Below are positions 1 through 14,080 of a stretch of 14,080 bases of DNA, in pieces (the stretch's first letter is position 1; each line of letters starts with the position of its first letter). Location of the stretch: the NCBI GenBank assembly GCA_028565635.1, contig JAOXYB010105492.1, positions 7,074 through 21,153 of the forward strand, read 5' to 3'. The notes beneath the pieces were generated by a model. It was not told where the DNA came from. It did no database searches and was given only the letters and a program-made list of their open reading frames with translations. The DNA is from Phoronis ovalis. Lineage: Eukaryota > Phoronida > Phoronidae. The position numbers were made by a program, and so were the translations under genes.

Positions 1-388
1 AATGTAGGAAATAAATTGTGAAATATGAATTATCACTGACAGCCCCTATCCATCTGTTGTCTTGGTTGTACCTCTAGCTATATAGCATAAGTACAGCGTT
101 AGATTTCCCATCCACCTTTGTTATAGCAAATATAAAATACAGCATCATAATCTATTACTAGAACATTTCTTGTGCAGTCCTAAAACATTGTGTTTACAAA
201 ATCTTATAATAATTCAAACTATCCCAATGAAAATATAGACCTGAATTCGGATTTGCATTTTTTAAAAATTGTAATGATCTCAGCATTTAGCAGAAAGTAC
301 AACATGTTAACTAACAAAACACCCAAAAATTAAGATGCCACACCCTCAAAATCCGGGAGGGGAAATATAACATGTATTAATACACTGG

Positions 389-441
389 CACTACATTTGT
401 GGTAGTGTCAAATGTAGTGATGTAGTGTCAAATGTGATGTC
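389..441. repeat. Short tandem and inverted repeat cluster
   Basis: An 11-bp perfect inverted repeat (CACTACATTTG at 389-399, its complement at 409-419) overlaps a two-copy imperfect tandem repeat of 20 bp (402-421 and 422-441, both starting GTAGTGTCAAATGT). Related GT/CA-rich words continue to about 480. The structure is clear but short. An 11-bp inverted repeat in 14 kb of AT-rich DNA can arise by chance. Confidence 0.6.
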
Positions 442-575
442 AATGTAGCAATTGGTGTACAGTGACATTGCCACATTGCATCATTCCATCTGGCAAAATT
501 TCATTTCCACTGCACCAACATTATTGTGAGTTAATGTCTTGTTAAAAAACTATACAAGGCTAAACAGTTAAAGAA

Positions 576-686
576 CACATTTCAATGTGACAATTATCTC
601 GTAATTATTATCTGGTAATTTCTATAATGAGGGGATAATTGTGGATGGAACCTTTGACCACCAATTCTGTGACCACATTTCAATGT
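576..686. repeat. 13-bp direct repeats flanking an inverted repeat
   Basis: CACATTTCAATGT occurs at 576-588 and again at 674-686. Between the copies, ACAATTATC (590-598) and GATAATTGT (634-642) form a 9-bp inverted repeat. The pieces are too small to assign to an element family. Confidence 0.45.
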
Positions 687-892
687 ACTGGGCAGAAATG
701 AAAATTGTACTTAGCTGAACCATATGAATTAATAGAGTTTTAGCTGTACATGTTTGGAGCTGACAATAGCCAGATTTATGGCTATGGAATATGAATATGT
801 TATGTGGTGAATGCTACTATTTTGTCTGATTCTTAGGAAATAATTTTGAAACTTATCATAAGTTTTATTAAGTTTTTCTTATTATTTTTCAG

Positions 893-13692
<12,800 letters not shown>

Positions 13693-14080
13693 GTACATTG
13701 CTAATTTTCGTACATGTGAAGTATTGTATTTTTACGAGGATTCTCCTGGTTTTGCAATTATTAGACACTTGTAATTGAATATGTGATTATTTAACATAAA
13801 TCATAGAAACTTAATTCAAAACATTACGTGTAACTAAAATGACTTGAAAGATGCTATAAACACTTCTTGTTTATAAATTTCAAAATTTCCTTGACCTCAC
13901 CACTGCCCAAACCAAAATCTACCGAGATTGGTAAAAATACAAACTCCTTACTGTAATTGTACCCCCAGCAGTAGGCTGGAGGTACTTTGGATTTACCCTG
14001 TAACCGCAGCGTCCGCCGCGTCAAATTCACTGTGATCGAGATATCTCAAGAAGGCAGTGTGATATCCATTTGAAACTTAA
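13693..14080 (+). other. Intron 18, 5' part
   Basis: This is a phase-0 intron starting GTACAT and running off the window. The first 250 bp are AT-rich and plain. From about 13950 the composition becomes GC-richer and includes a strong hairpin, listed separately. Confidence 0.8.
13959..14080. repeat. Probable interspersed repeat fragment with hairpin
   Basis: GTACCCCCAGC (13959-13969) pairs with GCTGGAGGTAC (13975-13985) across a 5-nt loop with a single mismatch. It is followed by GC-rich CGCAGCGTCCGCCGCGTC (14006-14023) and the 10-bp palindrome GAGATATCTC (14038-14047). The composition and CpG content differ sharply from the rest of the intron, which suggests an inserted repeat cut by the window edge. 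The family is not identified. Confidence 0.5.

Larger units (their letters stand above)
1..892 (+). other. Upstream intron, 3' part
   Basis: This stretch is non-coding and ends in a pyrimidine-rich tract and AG at 891-892, the acceptor of exon 1. The first exon base completes a phase-1 split codon ending in CA, consistent with the Ala of the WAKP motif that precedes the kinase domain in vertebrate MRCK. I searched for the preceding N-terminal exon and did not see it, so the donor of this intron is upstream of the window. It contains small direct and inverted repeats around 389-441 and 576-686, described separately. Confidence 0.85.

Noticed and set aside
1-892. Search for the MRCK N-terminal exon (the stretch ending in WA before KP)
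   Set aside because: No frame in this region encodes a recognisable N-terminal MRCK segment with a phase-1 donor, so it must lie further upstream.

Overview
The window is an AT-rich stretch of animal nuclear DNA. It holds the middle of a single, intact, plus-strand protein-coding gene split into many exons: an invertebrate orthologue of MRCK (myotonic dystrophy kinase-related Cdc42-binding kinase; vertebrate CDC42BPA/B/G, fly gek, worm mrck-1). I can place 18 consecutive coding exons between 893 and 13692. Joined, they give 900 complete codons with no stop or frameshift, and every junction has GT at the donor and AG at the acceptor. Residue numbers in this annotation count from the first complete codon (Lys at 895-897). 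Both ends of the gene lie outside: the N-terminal helical region is upstream, and the C1, PH, CNH and CRIB domains expected of this family are downstream.

Layout. 1-892 is the 3' part of an intron. Exons 1-7 (893-8158) encode the AGC-family Ser/Thr kinase domain and the start of its C-terminal tail. Exon 8 (8630-8709) carries the hydrophobic motif. Exons 9-17 (9133-13173) encode the long coiled coil, including the KELK-type block and the strongly conserved WEAQI...TEELE block. Exon 18 (13542-13692) leaves the coiled coil and enters the linker before the C1 domain. 13693-14080 is the start of the next intron. The largest introns, about 2.96 kb and 1.25 kb, lie in the kinase half. The coiled-coil half is more compact, with introns of 143-532 bp.

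Organism. The intron-rich structure, moderate intron size, AT-rich third codon positions and high protein similarity to vertebrate MRCK alpha/beta point to a non-vertebrate metazoan. A slowly evolving lophotrochozoan such as a mollusc is my best guess, at low confidence. The sequence alone does not settle the phylum.

Non-coding content. I see no RNA gene, CRISPR array, promoter or second gene. The other open frames are short, lack homology I can recognise, and sit in introns or out of frame over exons. Structured intronic pieces include a 13-bp perfect hairpin (3177-3215), an AT-rich block bounded by related quasi-palindromes (6905-7195), a CA-rich microsatellite (about 12819-12857), and a GC-richer segment with a strong hairpin at the right edge (about 13959-14080) that looks like an interspersed repeat. 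I did not find a convincing new biological system. The most testable points are possible alternative isoforms (exon 10 cassette, read-through of introns 7 and 16) and the candidate repeats.
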